Below the pieces are notes generated by a model. The model did no database searches, was not told where the DNA came from, and saw nothing but the letters and a program-made list of their open reading frames with translations. From positions 33,680,572 to 33,740,571 of the forward strand of contig CAIIXF020000012.1 in the NCBI GenBank assembly GCA_903813345.2: a DNA stretch of 60,000 nucleotides, read 5' to 3'. The translations under genes and the position numbers were made by a program. This DNA comes from Owenia fusiformis (Eukaryota; Annelida; Polychaeta; Sabellida; Oweniidae). Every line of letters begins with the position of its first letter. Position 1 is the first letter of the stretch. This document shows, one piece after another, positions 58,995 to 60,000 of this stretch.

Positions 58995-60000
58995 GTAAAT
59001 CTTAAATGATCTAATCACCCACATTGATATAGTTAGCTTTCTGTTGGCCACTTTCTCTACAGGTAAATCTTAAATGATCTAATCACCCACAATGCTATGG
59101 TTAGCTTTCTTCTGGTCACTTTCTCTACAGGTAAATCATAAATGATCTAATCACCCACAATGCTATGGCTAGCTTTCTGTTGGCCACTTTCTCTACAGGT
59201 AAATCTTAAATGATCTAATCATCCACATTGATATGGCTAGCTTTCTGTTGGCCACTTTCTCTACAGGTAAGTCTCAAATGATCTAATCACCCACAACGCT
59301 ATGGTTAGCTTTCTGCTGGTCACTTTCTCTACAGGTAAATCTTAAATGATCTAATCACCCACAATGCTATAGTTAGCTTTCTGTTGGTCACTTTCTCTAC
59401 AGGTAAATCTTAAATGATCCAATCACCCACAATCCTATGGTTAGCTTTCTGCTGGTCACTTTCTGTACAGGTAAATCTTAAATGATCTAATCACCCACAA
59501 TGCTATAGTTAGCTTTCTGTTGGTCACTTTCTGTACAGGTAAATCTTAAATGATCCAATCACCCACAATCCTATGGTTAGCTTTCTGCAGGTCACTTTCT
59601 CTACAGGTAAATCTTAAATGATCTAATCACCCACAATGCTATGGCTAGCTTTCTGCTGGTCACTTTCTCTACAGGTAAATCTGAAATCATCTAATCACCC
59701 ACAATCCTATGGTTAGCTTTCTGCTGGTCACTTTCTCTACAGGTAAATCTGAAATGATCTAATCACCCACAATCCTATGGTTAGCTTTCTGCTGGTCACT
59801 TTCTCTACAGGTATATCTTAAATGATCTAATCACCCACACTGCTATGGTTAGCTTTCTGCTGGTCACTTTCAGTACAGGAAAATCTTAAATGATCTAATC
59901 ACCCACAATACTATGGTTAGCTTTCTGCTGGTCACTTTCTCTACAGGTAAATCTTAAATGATCTAATCACCCACAATGCTATGGCTAGCTTTCTGCTGGT
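58940..60000 (+). repeat. 68-bp tandem array of the TLCD exon 2 / intron 2 junction
   Basis: About 15.6 copies of a 68-bp unit, running off the window. The unit is the last 55 bases of exon 2 (gatctaatcacccacaatgc ... tttctctacag) plus the first 13 of the intron (gtaaatcttaaat). Nearly every copy keeps CTACAG|GTAAAT. One copy (near 59268) has the stronger GTAAGT, two have TGTACAG, and one (near 59878) has lost the GT (acaggaaaat). The unit is not a multiple of three. Confidence 0.9.

Overview
This is a eukaryotic, AT-rich, repeat-dense stretch of animal nuclear DNA. Coding information lies in short exons with GT-AG introns. Three conserved animal genes can be recognised by reading spliced exons. 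The mix of foldback elements, MITEs (several with G-tract ends) and a CR1/Jockey-like LINE suggests a marine invertebrate, possibly a deuterostome such as a hemichordate or echinoderm. The sequence alone does not fix the species.

Layout. (1) 132-687, minus strand: first coding exon of a secreted coiled-coil protein that runs off the left edge. (2) 3439-30434, plus strand: seven exons encoding the C-terminal ~226 residues of DHX37, a DEAH-box helicase of ribosome biogenesis. One intron of this gene (5528-29393) is 23.9 kb long. Almost all of it is a composite inverted-repeat structure (5545-29057) starting 17 bp after the donor site. Nested in it are a second inverted pair (7301-8143 / ~13945-14876), inverted arrays of a ~134-bp repeat (15026-16545 / 17262-19025), a TTAA-flanked insertion (25931-27492), a G/T-rich ~415-bp tandem repeat (8650-10570), and a stray duplicated exon on the minus strand (22840-22957). 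(3) 34976-53235, minus strand: a complete 12-exon ANKRD13-family gene (622 aa, all splice phases consistent), convergent with DHX37. Its introns carry a recent 5'-truncated LINE with a perfect target-site duplication, a near-perfect 850-bp palindrome, and Harbinger-like and pogo-like MITEs. (4) 55840 to beyond 58994, plus strand: the first two coding exons of a TLCD1/TLCD2-like membrane protein, divergent from ANKRD13. A hAT-like MITE sits in its first intron. A 68-bp tandem array grown from its exon 2 donor junction fills the right edge.

The most unusual theme is that exon/intron junctions of host genes have been turned into tandem repeats three separate times: a DHX37 acceptor (4440-4681), the DHX37 terminal exon (30366-31190) and the TLCD exon 2 donor (58940-60000). 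Each TLCD repeat carries a pyrimidine tract followed by CTACAG|GTAAAT, which is the juxtaposed 3'/5' splice-site arrangement of recursive splicing. The other major oddity is the 23.5-kb nested foldback structure inside DHX37, whose next exon also carries a frameshift.

The recognised genes are unrelated housekeeping-type loci: pre-rRNA processing, ubiquitin-dependent endocytosis and membrane lipid composition. Nothing indicates that they act as one pathway.
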